Below, one piece after another: positions 40,301 to 50,690 of a stretch of 64,000 bases of DNA (positions are counted from its first letter, which is position 1; every line of letters begins with the position of its first letter). The stretch is from Azolla caroliniana. Its lineage: Eukaryota; Polypodiophyta. The DNA lies in the NCBI GenBank assembly GCA_043228905.1, contig JBHGNT010000006.1:13392001-13456000 (forward strand), read 5' to 3'. Below the pieces are notes generated by a model. The model did not search any database. It saw nothing but the letters and a program-made list of their open reading frames with translations, and had not been told where the DNA came from. The position numbers and the translations under genes are program-made.

Positions 40301-40679
40301 CGTCACACTAATAATAATAATAACTGAAAAAAAAAAAAAAAAAAAACAAGCATGCAAAAGCGAGGAATGAATGGATGAAAGAGCGTGGAGCGAAAAGGTA
40401 CGTAGTGGGCATTTAAAGCGCCACCACAGGACATAATGCTATTTTAAGTACGCGACATGCACAAACTCGAAAAAAGGTGCCATAATGCACAGACAAAAAC
40501 CATTGCGCGTAGAGACCCTCTACTTTCGCGAACCCAGGAGCACAGAAGCACCGAAACGCTGCAAGATTATCAGAAGAGAACCTGCGCACAGAGAACCCCC
40601 GCCTTCTGAACTCTCTCTTTCTCAACCCCGCTCTCATCACCATCCATCCTCGTCACCGCAATCCGACCTCGACACAGAG
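40301..40679 (+). other. Tat-1 spacer after pol
   Basis: AAT repeats and a run of 20 A (40327-40346) follow the pol stop. An open stretch in frame with the accessory gene begins at 40485 (MHRQKPLRVETLYFREPRST, REPAHREPPPSELSLSQPRS). It is also partly conserved in Tat-2, so it may be translated or be a structured leader. An internal promoter or splice acceptor for the accessory gene would be expected here. I cannot identify one with certainty. Confidence 0.5.
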
Positions 40680-43600
40680 ATGGACCCGCAAACGCTGTCG
40701 GAAGCCGCCAAGACATGGCTGAAGCAACACGCGCTCAAGGGCTTCTTGATGATGATGGAAGTACCACCACACAAAGAAGCCGACAAAGTGATCAAGGAAA
40801 TCGATACAGAGGTCATAACGGCAGAGGCGATTCGAGCATTAACAGGCCTTCCGGAGGGAGGCATACTAACGATCGACAATCCAACCCCGGAGCAACTCAT
40901 CAGGTATTTTGGTGAGTACTCTCTAGCCAGCAAGGGCTACCGGACACAGGGCGGCGGAGATATGTTGTTCCGCGAAATTGCTCGTGTGCTCCATGAATAC
41001 GGCCACGTATACCCTAGACCCCCTGTCATGCCGCAGAACCGGGCAGGGATGATCATCGCCACCTATGAAGGGATCAAGGTGGATTGGCCGGTATTGATCG
41101 CAGACGGGTTGTGTGCGGCGATCGAGATCATCAGAGGCAAAGACGGCAAAGAAGGCCGAGACGGACGAAGGATATGGCATGCCGTAACGCAGTGGCTCAC
41201 CTTGCTGGTGCCACCCGTTCAGACCGTCCAGCCCAAGAAGCGAGGAAGAGTGTCGGACGGCACACCAAGGACGGCTTCCAAATGGCAACAGCTGTTGGCC
41301 TCGAAGGCCACTAAGGGAAAGGCGGTGGATGCAGAACAGGCGGCAGCAGGAAGCGGAAGCCGGAAGCGCCCAACGGAGGCGCAGGAGGAACCACCGGCAT
41401 GGCCCGTAAAGGTCACACTCCGCCGACCGGTGAATCGAGAAGTGGACCCCTTGGCGGCAAAACTCAATGCCGGAGCTCAGGAGGAGGAAATAGAGGAGGA
41501 GCCTACGGAGCACCTCTAGCGACGGTCGTCGGCAAGGACCGTTGAGACAGCCGGGAAACGTTCGGACCCTCAGACAGAGGGAACACCGGCTCCCCATACT
41601 GAGACTCCTACGCCAAGGAAGGAACCGGAACCGGTGCAGATGGCACCGGAAACAGAAGCCCCGGCACCACCGGAACCACCGGCAAGTCCCATCCCGCCAG
41701 AGCCGGAAAGGTCACTGCAGCCTCCCTCGGTCAGCCAAGAAGAAGCGCAAGGAGACCAAGGACAGCAGGATGGTCCACGGGCAGAAACGGAACTGCAACT
41801 CGGTGCAACCAGGCGGGACCACCCCTCGACAAGTGAGCCCATCTATCAAACCTCCGTGCAAGCACAACAAGGCACCGGTAGCCTGTGGCTCCGGTGGATA
41901 GGCGAACAGATAGCCGGAGCGGTGGGGTATATAGAGGCGGAAGAAAGAGCGCAAAGCGAACGGTTGCTTGTCACAACCGAACAACTAGAGACGGCCTGGT
42001 CCAGAATCTGGTGCCTTGAAAAAGATTTTGATCAGGTCACGACAGAGATGGCCAAAATACGGATCCAATCACCGGTGACTCCGGTAAGTGTACAGAGTAA
42101 TGAAACGGAACGACCTGTACATAGGAATAAGACCCCGGCAACGGAAACCGTTCCGGCGAGAGATGCGGCGCAAGCTCCGGAGCTTGCGGAATTGAGAGAG
42201 GAACTTGCCGCACAAGAAGCGCTAAGGAGCTGGGAACGAGAATTGAAGACGGCGGCCGAAGCCAAATTAAAGAAGACTGCTGAGAACCTCCGCCGGGCAG
42301 AGGAGAGCCTCCGGAAAGGCCATCAAGCGTACGACCGGCTAAAGGAGGAGAAAGACAAAGTGCTGCAGGAAAAGGACAAGCTGCGGAAAACGGCGGAAAC
42401 AGAGATTGAGTGGCTAAAGGAAGAGCTCCGCCAGAGAAGGACCGCGAGGACCGGGCCCGTCGTCAGATCAACGCACGGCTCAAGCAAAAGACGGATGATT
42501 TTGACCACCTGCACCGGGACTACAAACGGCTGGAAACGGAGCATAAAGAACGGATGGCCGAGCTCCAGCAGGCAGTTGATCGGGCCGCGATGGCGATCGC
42601 CGACGAACGGGCGGAAAATACAAGACGCTTGGAAGAGGCGGAGAAGGTCCGGATGGAGCTCCAGAGGCAGCAGCAGGAAGACAAAGAGAGAGCGTCAACA
42701 GTATTGCAGAAATTAAAAAGTACATATCAAAGGCAATTGACGCATTAAAAGGCGCAGGCGGAGGACAACGTAAAAATCATCAAACAACTGAAGGAGGAAT
42801 GGCAAGCGGCGGAAACCAAATCGCAATTGGGAACGAGCCGGATTCAGTCCATCCTCCGGGCATGGTTGAATCAGACGAAGCACTTGATTGATGAAAGCTT
42901 CGTAAAATGGTGGACAAAGTGGGCACAAAACGTGGCGGAACTCCAGTTGCTACGGGTGGATGTGGCAAACCGGCGGAAGGAAGGAGATGATTGTTATACG
43001 TTGACTTTCGAGGACTTCACCGCCATATGGGACGAGCTGGCCGACGACTTCCAAGTCGTGGCAGATGAACAGCTGGCGCAGGTCAGGCAGCTCGTAGCTC
43101 AGCTGGACGATGATAGGCTGGACGCTCAAATTCAGTTTGAAAGCTACGAGCGGTGTCGTAGTGTATTTTGTACACTACGTGAAAAACGTATATAGTATTA
43201 GATTCAATAAAAAATGAAGAAATAGAAGAAAATAGCAAAATAAATGGAACATGCATAGGGCAAGATTCGAACCTTGCACCTCCATGTTAATAATGTAATG
43301 TCTTACCATTACACTAGCATTTCATTAGTGTTAAAGCATAGATGTCCCACATAGAAAGGTAAATTCACGCTAGGATAAACATTAGAAAAACGCATAACAA
43401 AAGAAAAAGCTACACATACACATCTAGCGTGCATGATAAAAAACGCACAAGTTAGAAAAAGCATGATCACTTTAGATAAAGCATATAGTCTATCTATAGG
43501 AAAAGCATGGGGTCTATAGTTAGAGAAAAAGCATAGATTACTAAGACTTCCTCATCACTACATAAGGATGGGGAGCACAATGTAATTGGGTGTGAAAAAT

Positions 43601-44173
43601 ATTTGGAAACTGGATATGTTTCTAAAAAACACCAATTAATAAACTATACTCGTGGGATTCACGAGGATTCTATATCATTCTCTTTCAACCCAAATTTATA
43701 TTCTTATATTCATATTGATTAATCAAATACAATACACTCGTGGGATTCACGAGTTTGCTATAACTCTTTCTTACAACATATTTATATTCTTATTAGCCTT
43801 AAAACTCTCCTCTTCCTAGTCCAAAACCCCAGCGGTTCCCACCCGACTCACGCAACGATCCGGAGCCGAAAGGCACGACAGCGGTCCCGGGTACGGGAAG
43901 AAAAAGCACAGGAAGCGACAACAGTTAACCTTAGTGATGAGGAACCGTCGTCGGCTGAGGGCCAGCTGGGAACCAGTCAACCGGAGACCACCACGACGTA
44001 GGGAGCAACGACGGAGACGCTGGTGTCAGAGCCACAAACGGAGGAGCAGCCGCAACAACCACCAACGGACCCGCCGCAGCAGATAGCAACAGCAGCAACA
44101 ACAACAACCACTTCCAGATGAACCATTGGAGCCTCTCGAACAAAGCATTCTGGACATTTTGGACGAAGAATAG
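40680..44173 (+). pseudogene. Tat-1 accessory gene, about 920 codons originally
   Basis: Sense-strand gene between pol and 3' LTR. N-terminal domain (residues 1-170): MDPQTLSEAAKTWLKQHALK, EVPPHKEADKVIKEIDTEVI, LTGLPEGGILTIDNPTPEQL, FREIARVLHEYGHVYPRPPV, GIKVDWPVLIADGLCAAIEI. The layout recalls the plant mobile-domain or Transposase_32-like proteins of some plant elements, but this is only a resemblance. Then a basic region, TAG at 41517-41519 (CAG in Tat-2: HLQRR), a proline-rich stretch, and from about 42170 a long coiled coil (LAELREELAAQEALRSWERE, ENLRRAEESLRKGHQAYDRL, EKDKVLQEKDKLRKTAETEI), with a one-base shift near 42440. A tail DEPLEPLEQSILDILDEE ends at 44171-44173. Broken by the insertion at 43154-43880. 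Function unknown. Confidence 0.75.
43154..43880. mobile_element. 727-bp insertion in the Tat-1 accessory gene
   Basis: AT-rich DNA with ends TGTCGT and ACGACA and a 4-bp duplication GCGG (43150-43153, 43881-43884). The uninterrupted site is known from Tat-2 (GAGCGGTCTCGGCTCC). No coding content. Contains GTGGGATTCACGAG twice and a tRNA-like box pair in antisense (43264-43273 and 43300-43308). The TG...CA ends suggest a solo LTR. A non-autonomous DNA transposon is the alternative. Confidence 0.7.
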
Positions 44174-44227
44174 CAAGGGTCGGTTGTGGATTCGACATAC
44201 AAGGTACTGTCCCACGGGCGTGCCATG

Positions 44228-44597
44228 TGTTACCGGCCGGCAAAGGAGTCCAGAGTGGGAAACGGAGAGCTAATTAAGTAGTAGGAATGTGGTTGTAATT
44301 AAGCTATGAGTGTGGACGGACGGACCGGAATCGGTATGCCGTTCCGGATCCGGACCGATCCCGAACAGGTGCGGATGGCACCGTTTTGTAATACAGACCG
44401 GAAACCTATTTAAAGGCCCGGATACAATGTTGTCTTAATTGTTATATCTTACGCGTGTTATGAAGACGATCCTAATAAGTAACTTGATTAAGTCGGATTA
44501 AGCGTTGAAGTCTAATCCGGTTGTCGTAACACCCTTTGGTGAAGTGTCTTCCGTAGACACCCTGTGTTAGGCCATTGTCCGGCCCGAAGAGTTAACA
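44228..44597 (+). repeat. Tat-1 3' LTR
   Basis: 370 bp. It matches the 5' LTR except for a 63-bp deletion just after the TTTAAAGGCCCGG promoter region and a few base changes. Preceded by the conserved block GGTACTGTCCCACGGGCGTG. Followed by ATGAA. Confidence 0.95.
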
Positions 44598-44602
44598 ATG
44601 AA

Positions 44603-45960
44603 TGGTTTTTCCGGATCGACATGAGCTAGAATTGGTGCCGATGTAAATGCCTTTTTAAGACTCTCGAAAGACATATCTGCTTCTTCAGTCCAAACGAACG
44701 ATTGTCCCTTCTTGGTAAGTTGTGTGAGAGGCAGAACGAGCTTTGAGTAATCTGGTATAAACTTCCGGTAAAAATTGGCAAAGCCTAAAAAGCATTGCAC
44801 ATCCCACACCGAGTGCGGATTCTGCCATTCTACCACCGTCTTGACCTTAGCTGGGTCCATGGAGATGCCTTCTAATGAAATGACGTAGCCGAGAAATTCC
44901 ACCTAGTGGCACCCGAAACTACATTTTTCTAGCTTTCTGTAAAGACCATGTTCTCGAAGTCGTTTTAGTACTAATAGTACATGAGAATCATGCTCTTCTT
45001 CGGTCATTGAATAAACCAGTAGATCATCCAAGTAGATGATCAGACACACATCCAAGAGATCTCGGAATATATCATTTTCCATGTGGTGGAAGACTGCTGG
45101 CGCATTAGTGAGGCCGAACAGCATGACCGTCTACTCGAAGTGCCCATATCTAGTGTGGAACGCGGTCTTCCATTCATCTCCTGGTCGGATCCATACGAGG
45201 TTATAGCCCCCCCCCCCCCCCCCGTAAGTCGATCTTTGTGAAGAACCTGGCACCATTGATTCGTTCTAAAAGACTTGAGATAAGGGGAAGTGCATACCTA
45301 TTGCGGATTGTAACTTTATTCAAGCCACGGTAATCTACTACCAGACGAAGTGAGCCATCCTTTTTCTTGACGAAGAGAATGGGTGAGCCAGCTGGAGATT
45401 TCGAATGTCGAATGAATCCATTCTCCAAATTCTCCTCTATATAGGCTTGAAGGACTTCTAGCTCGGTTGGTGACAAATTGTAGATCGGTCCCCATGGTGG
45501 CTCTTTCCCCGGTTGTAAATCGATGGGGCAATCATATGGTCGATCGTGAGGAAGCGTATTGGCTCGTACTTTATCGAATACATCGGCATAATAATGATAC
45601 TTCTTTGGAAGCTGAACGGTGGACTCCTCTTTAATGGTGTCGGAGGGTTTTAGTGATATTGCGAAGAGAAACATTTCTTCCTTGCGTCCTTCTTCCCGCA
45701 ACTCATGTAGTGAAATGGTGGCAATCTTCTTAGTAGATCCTCGGGTTTGTCGACTCCGGATTTCTCTTGTTCTCCAATCTATGTTTGGGTTATGTAACTC
45801 GAACCATGGTAATCCCAAAACGATGGAATGTTCTAGGATACTAGTAATGTTAAATGATACTACACATGCTAAGTTATCTAGGACAATATTCACGGGTTCT
45901 GAGTCTTCTATGATTTTTTCCGGAAGCAATGGGACGACCATCAATGACGACTACAGGAGC
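44603..45960 (-). pseudogene. pol: H4 protease and reverse transcriptase
   Basis: Upstream part of H4, continuing at 34060 beyond Tat-1. From 45960: the end of protease (DLACVV-type block [34 protein letters not shown]), the link [20 protein letters not shown], and reverse transcriptase: [46 protein letters not shown] run of 17 C (45207-45223) shifts the frame. Then LFGLTNAPAVFHHMENDIF, the catalytic YLDD in CLIIYLDDLLVYS, EFLGYVISLEGISMDPAKV, CFLGFANFYRKFIPDYSK and HVDPEKPFI. The first half of protease with its DSG is missing: the region is cut at 45960 by a Tat LTR. Confidence 0.9.
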
Positions 45961-46401
45961 TAAGGACGGCAAAGACCAGGGTGTGAAAAGGGGAATTGTT
46001 ATTTATGAATCTGTTGAAATTACTAGTCTTAATATATATATTAATATATGAGAAGATGTGGACGGACGGACCGGAATCGGTATGCCGATCCGGATCCGGA
46101 CCGATTCCGAATAGGTGCCAGTTGGCACCGTTTTGTACCTCGCACCGGTGACCTATATAAAGGCCCGGTTACAATGTAGTCATTAACGGAGAGTAATATA
46201 AATCTTTTGTTTAATCATTGAGTATTGTTCACCGTTCTGTGCTTATTGTATATCTTACACGTGTTAATGACGTATTGCTAAGTAACCGATTAAGGTCCAA
46301 TTACGCGTTGTGTCGTAAGTTATCTCGCCGTAATAGCCTTTGGTGAAGTGTCTTAAGTGGACAGCCTATGTTAGGCTGTTGTCCGGCCCTAAGGATTAAC
46401 A
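45961..46401 (+). repeat. Tat-4: lone Tat-family LTR
   Basis: About 441 bp. Shares GTGGACGGACGGACCGGAAT, GTGCCAGTTGGCACC, the TATATAAAGGCCCGG promoter region and the end block ATGTTAGGCTGTTGTCCGGC with the other Tat LTRs. The first bases (TAAGGACGGC instead of TGTTAGCC..) have decayed. The flanks GGAGC and CGAGC match at four of five bases but belong to chromovirus sequences in opposite orientation, so simple insertion and excision do not explain the site. Confidence 0.82.
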
Positions 46402-46404
46402 CGA

Positions 46405-47489
46405 GCTACAGTGCCTAAAAGAAAAATTTGTTGCCTTGGAACAAGAAAACCAACGGCTGATAGGGAATCAACAAACGCAGCAACAACATGGGGAGATAGC
46501 GTTACGGGTGCAACAACTCGAAGAGGCATTGCAACAACAGGGATCAAGTCCCCAAGGATTTCATAAAGAGCCAAATATTGGACTTCCTCTGAAATTTGAT
46601 GGAACGTGATCGCAACTCAGGGGATTCCTTAATCAGGTACGATTAGTCCTCCAAATGCATCCTTCCCGATACCCCACTGATGCATCCCGAGTCGGCTTAA
46701 TAGGCACGTTGCTTAGCGGCTCAGCCTTAGCATGGTTCGCTCCGTTTCTAGAAAAACAATCGCCCTTGCTTACTAACTTTGAAGATTTTATTAGTGAGTT
46801 TAAAGCCTGCTTTGGAGACACTGACAACATCAAGACGGCGATCAACAAGATCCGACGATTGCGTCAAGGTGATCGTCTAGCCTCTACCTACGCGGCAGAT
46901 TTTGGCCTACTGGCTTCAGATATCCCCTGGGATGATCAGGCACTAATGGAGCAGTTTCGCTATGGCCTGCGAAACGATGTCAAAGATCTACTTCTAACTT
47001 TCCCCGAAGAACCAAAGTCTCTTACGGAGGCAATCGGTCGAGCGGTCCAATGTGACAACCGCCTTTTCGAACAACATTTGGAACGTCAATTACAGATACC
47101 ACGCTCTAGGCCAGAGCCCACTTACGCCTCAATTGTAGCTAAACAGTTTGCACGAGACATACCTTAAGCAAATACTTCGACACCGATGGAGATAGATTCC
47201 ACGCGTCGATGCGGCCCATTATCGAAAGAAGAAAAGCAACAATGACGTGCAAATCGATTATGTCTTTATTCCGGTGGACTAGGGCATATCGCAATCAATT
47301 GTCCCCATAGGCCAAGAAGACAGGTAAATCAAATTGTAGCATGTACTAAACCTGAGTCAATTCTTCCCTTAGGAGTGTCTGATAGTATTAATAGCACTAA
47401 TAGAGTGTTTGATAGTATTAATAGTACTAATAGCCCAGGTATCTCAAACAAATTTGAAATCCTTAGTCAATTAGATGAAGAGTTAAATG
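46405..47489 (+). pseudogene. gag: H2 gag
   Basis: Coiled-coil start (LQCLKEKFVALEQENQRLIG), capsid from 46580 (GLPLKFDGT, TGA, SQLRGFLNQVRLVLQMHPSR, VGLIGTLLSGSALAWFAPFL, FEDFISEFKACFGDTDNIK, DQALMEQFRYGLRNDVKDLL), and a nucleocapsid with RRCGPLSKEEKQQ and TGA in place of Arg, then a knuckle LCLYSGGLGHIAINC with the second Cys changed. It ends ILSQLDEELND and stop at 47492-47494. The linker contains repeated AGTATTAATAGTACTAATAG units. Confidence 0.85.
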
Positions 47490-47490
47490 A

Positions 47491-48834
47491 TTGAGTCCAC
47501 CCAAAATAGGAGCCATTTGGTTGGATAACCCTAGATCTGTAGAGCCCATTAGTGGTTCCATTCCCTCCAAGCAAGTTAGCAATGTGTTCCTAGCCCAAGT
47601 CATGGTTAGTACTAAAAGTACTCCCCCAGTACATGTCCTAGCACTTCTAGATTCCGGAGCTAAATCGTGTTTTATGGATCCAAATTCTGCCCAAGCTTCT
47701 CAGATATCCTTAAGAAAACTTCCTTGCCCCGCATCTGTAGTAGTCATTGATGGTCGTCCCATTGCTACCGGGAATATTGTAGAAGAGTCAAAACCCATTG
47801 AAGTTGTCCTAGGTAGTTTTGTGTGTGTAGTAGCATTTAATATAATTAGTAGTCCAGAGCATCCCATTGTCCTAGGATTACCTTGGTTTGAATTACATAA
47901 TCCAGACATAAATTGGAGAACAACAGAAGTCCGACATCGACAGCCCCAAGAATCTACTCATCAAGTTTCGACCATTTCACTACTCAATTACGCGAAGAAG
48001 GACACAAGAAGGCAATTACGCGAAGAAGGACACAAGAAGGCAATGTTCCTATTTGCAATATCAGTACATCCTTCCAACACTATTAAGGAGGAATCCTTAG
48101 TACAACTTCCGGCAAAATATCATCCTTATGTTGATGTATTTGACAAGGTAAAAGCCGGTACTCTTGCTCATCATTGTCCCTATAATTGTCCCATCGATCT
48201 ACAACCGGGAGCAGAGCCACCATAGGGACCCATTTACAACTTGTCCCCCACCGAGTTAGAAGTCCTTCGAGCCTACATAGACGAGAACTTGGCAAGCGGG
48301 TTTATCCGTCATTCGAAATCTGCGGCCAGTGCACCCATCTTCTTTGTCAAGAAGAAAGATGGCTCACTTTGTCTCGTCGTTGATTACCGTGGATTGAATA
48401 AGGTCACCATCCGGAATAGATATGCACTTCCTCTTATATCAAGTCTTTTAGAGAGATTTAATGGTGCCAAGTTATTTACAAAGATCGATCTATGAGGAGC
48501 GTATAACCTCGTGCGGATCCGACCGGGAGATGAATGGAAGACCGCCTTTCCACGCGGTATGGGCATTTCGAATATATTGTTATGCCGATAGGTCTAACCA
48601 ATGCACCTGATGTCTTCCAACACATCGCAAATGATATATTCAGAGACCTCTTGGATATCTGTTTGATCATCTATCTGGGTGATCTATTGGATATCTGTTC
48701 GAAGACTCAAGAAGAGCACGATTCTCATGTACCATTAGTTCTAAAACGACTCCGCGAGAATGGTCTTTATGCCAATCTAAAAAAATGTAGCTTTGACTGC
48801 AAGCAAGTGTAATTTCTAGGCTACGTCATATCCT
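47491..48834 (+). pseudogene. pol: H2 protease and reverse transcriptase
   Basis: Protease VLALLDSGAKSCFMDPNSAQ and [21 protein letters not shown] short duplication of REEGHKK codons near 48000 (RRQLREEGHKKA). TAG at 48223-48225 replaces the Trp of [11 protein letters not shown] near 48492 replaces Arg in KIDLRGAYN. The catalytic motif is [13 protein letters not shown]: the first Asp of YLDD is Gly and extra residues follow, so it is inactive. Ends at the deletion after CKQV-stop-FLGYVISS. Confidence 0.88.
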
Positions 48835-48837
48835 CAA

Positions 48838-49030
48838 ACTTGTTCACAATAAACTTTATTATTTGGTCGATTGGCTCGGGCCATTTCTAGGTTATAGTCC
48901 GAGAACGTACTTGGGAACCCGTCGAGCATGTTGCCAATGCTCAGGATCTTCTTGCTGATTTCCACCGAACGTATCTGGACAAACCCGGTCCACAATTAGG
49001 GCCGACTCATTCCACTCGTCGTCTTTAAAC
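48838..49030 (+). pseudogene. pol: H2 chromodomain
   Basis: C-terminal chromodomain, which in chromoviruses binds histone tails and steers insertion: the LVHNKLYYLVDWLG homologue (now LFTINFIIWSIGSG by frameshift), then RERTWEPVEHVANAQDLLAD and FHRTYLDKPGPQ. Joined directly to reverse transcriptase by the deletion. Confidence 0.78.
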
Positions 49031-49057
49031 GGGAGGAATAGTGTCATGATATGGCAA

Positions 49058-49102
49058 GACTCGAACCCATGACCTTAAGCTACATGGGTCAAGCTCTTAC
49101 CA
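49058..49102 (-). promoter_or_regulatory. tRNA-like A and B boxes, antisense in H LTR
   Basis: On the minus strand A box TGGTAAGAGC (49093-49102) and B box GGTTCGAGTC (49058-49067), about 25 bases apart, closer than in most tRNA genes. The same pair is in the other H LTRs (20841-20885, 60388-60433). Confidence 0.6.
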
Positions 49103-49186
49103 TTAGACTATGAATTGTAATTTGTAGAATATTATTTTCATTTATGTTTTATCATAGAAAATTGATGTATATTCCAGATCTCTCTA

Positions 49187-49204
49187 GAACATTCTAGAAG
49201 CTTC
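49187..49204 (+). promoter_or_regulatory. Heat-shock element, 4 perfect units
   Basis: GAACATTCTAGAAGCTTC: alternating GAA and TTC separated by two bases, the binding pattern of trimeric heat-shock factor. It ends 20 bases before the TATA box. Conserved in the H1 LTR (21007-21024) and largely in the H5 LTR (60291-60305). Confidence 0.7.
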
Positions 49205-49224
49205 AGAATTATTTCTAAAAACAC

Positions 49225-49233
49225 TATAAAAGG
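49225..49233 (+). promoter_or_regulatory. TATA box of H LTR
   Basis: TATAAAAGG, conserved in the H LTRs, downstream of the heat-shock element. Marks the likely U3/R promoter. Confidence 0.7.
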
Positions 49234-49560
49234 AGGCACAAGGCATTGTTTTGAACCAAATTGGTTCAACGCCAGTGTTAAGCCTCTTAGCCACTTTGTA
49301 CTTATCTTTCACATAATATATTAGCTGTTGTCATCATCTTTCTCTCTCTCTCATTCTCGTTATCTCTCTCTCTCTCTCTCCTCTTCTCTCTTTCTCTCTC
49401 GGGAATCTTACGCAGTCCCATCCTCTTAGTACTAATAGTACTTCTCTTCTCTAGTACTAATTCTCTCTCTGTTTAGTACTATTCCTGATAGTTTGAACCA
49501 ATTTTCTTCCTCAAGTCTACTTGTCGTTTTCCCTCGTCCTCCTATCCTTATTCTATACTA

Positions 49561-50690
49561 TGCCTACTGTTAGCGCCTAAGAATATCAATCTGTTTTCTC
49601 TGAGCTACAGTGTCTAAAAGAAAAGTTTGTTGGCCTGGAACAAGAAAACCAACAATTGATAGGGGATCTGCAACAAATCGCTCTAGAAAAACAACAAATG
49701 CAACAACAAGATGGGGAGCTAGCGTTACGGCTACAACAACTCCAAGTAGTGTTGCAACAACAAGGATCAAGTCCCCAAGGATTTCATAAAGAGCCCAAGA
49801 TTGGACTTCTTGTGAAATTTGATGGAACGTGATCGCAATTACGGGGATTCCTTAATCAAGTACGCTTAGTCATCTAGATGCATCCTTCCCGATATCCCAC
49901 TGATGTATCTCGAGTCGGCCTAATAGGCATGTTACGTAGCGGCTCATCCTTGGCATGGTTCGCTCCGCTTCTAGAAAAACAATCGCCCTTGCTTAATAAC
50001 TTTGAAGATTTTATTAGTGAGTGAACATTAGGATGGCGATCAACAAAATCCGTAGATTGCGTTAAGGCGATCGTCCAGCCTCTGCCTACGCCACGGATTT
50101 CCGTCTACTCGCCTCAGATATCCCCTGGGATGATCAGGCCCTCATGGAGTAGTTTCGCTACGACTTGCAAAACGATGTCAAAGACTTACTTTTAACCTTC
50201 CCTGAAGAACCAAAGTCTCTTATGGAGGCAATCAGTCGAGCGGTCCGATGCGACAACAGCCTTTTCGAACGGCGTTCGGAACGTCAGTTACAAATACCAC
50301 GCTCTTGGCCAGAACCCACATATGCCTCAGTCACGGCTAAACCATTTGCACGCGACATACCTCAAGCCAATATTCCGACACCGATGGAGATCGACACCAT
50401 GCGTCGACGCGGCCCGTTATCGGAAGAAGAAAAGCAACGACGACGTGTCAATTGATTATGTCTTTATTGTGGTGGACCAGGGTTAATCGCCATCCATTGT
50501 CCCCATAGGCCAAGAAGACAGGTAAATCAAATCGTCGCCTGCACTAAACCTAAGTCAATTCTTCCCTTCTGAGTGTTTGATAGTATTAATAGTACTAATA
50601 GAGTGTCAGATAGTATTCATAGTACTAATAGCCCAAGTATCTCAAACAAATTTGAAATCCTTAGTCAATTAGATGAAGAGTTAAACGATT
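49561..50690 (+). pseudogene. gag: H3 gag
   Basis: Leader region GTTTGAACCAATTTTC follows the LTR. Probable start ATGCCTACTGTTAGCGCC (MPTVSA), then TAA where other copies have Gln, then coiled coil (LQCLKEKFVGLEQENQQLIG). The capsid is broken by four further stops that match Gln or Arg codons elsewhere (for example MEQFRY with TAG near 50148) and by a deletion near 50022. The nucleocapsid at 50165-50455 has RRRGPLSEEEKQRRRVN, TGA, LCLYCGGPGLIAIHC. Confidence 0.83.

Larger units (their letters stand above)
34061..44597 (+). mobile_element. Tat-1: complete Tat-like gypsy element with accessory gene
   Basis: 10,537 bp flanked by target duplication ATGAA (34056-34060, 44598-44602). It is inserted in the RNase H region of H4: the frame HVDPEKPFI resumes as [13 protein letters not shown]. 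Order: 5' LTR, tRNA-Arg primer site, gag, protease-reverse transcriptase-RNase H-integrase, a 3.5-kb accessory region and 3' LTR. The LTRs differ at about four sites apart from a 63-bp deletion in the 3' LTR. The coding parts carry single-base stops rather than large deletions. An additional 727-bp insertion lies at 43154-43880. Confidence 0.96.
46402..49490 (+). mobile_element. H2: chromovirus with internal deletion
   Basis: Gag, protease and reverse transcriptase of family H, then a deletion at about 48835 that removes RNase H and integrase and leads directly to the chromodomain. A polypurine stretch GGGAGGAATAG and the LTR 49042-49490 follow. The 5' LTR is missing: gag starts right after the Tat-4 LTR. 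Confidence 0.88.
49042..49490 (+). repeat. Family-H LTR shared by H2 and H3
   Basis: 449 bp, TGTCATGATATGGC...ATTCCTGATA. It follows H2's polypurine stretch as a 3' LTR and precedes H3's leader as a 5' LTR. It contains the antisense tRNA-like module (49058-49102), a perfect four-unit heat-shock element (49187-49204), TATA box (49225-49233), CT-rich tracts and a TAGTACTA cluster near the end. Confidence 0.93.

Noticed and set aside
43255-43320. Possible tRNA gene on the minus strand with GGTTCGAATCTTGCC
   Set aside because: The B box is good, but there is no acceptor stem and no full cloverleaf. Treated as a tRNA-like box pair.
45961-46401. Ordinary solo LTR with target duplication GGAGC/CGAGC
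   Set aside because: Flanks are same-family sequences in opposite orientation and the duplication is imperfect, so it was kept only as a lone LTR at a rearranged joint.
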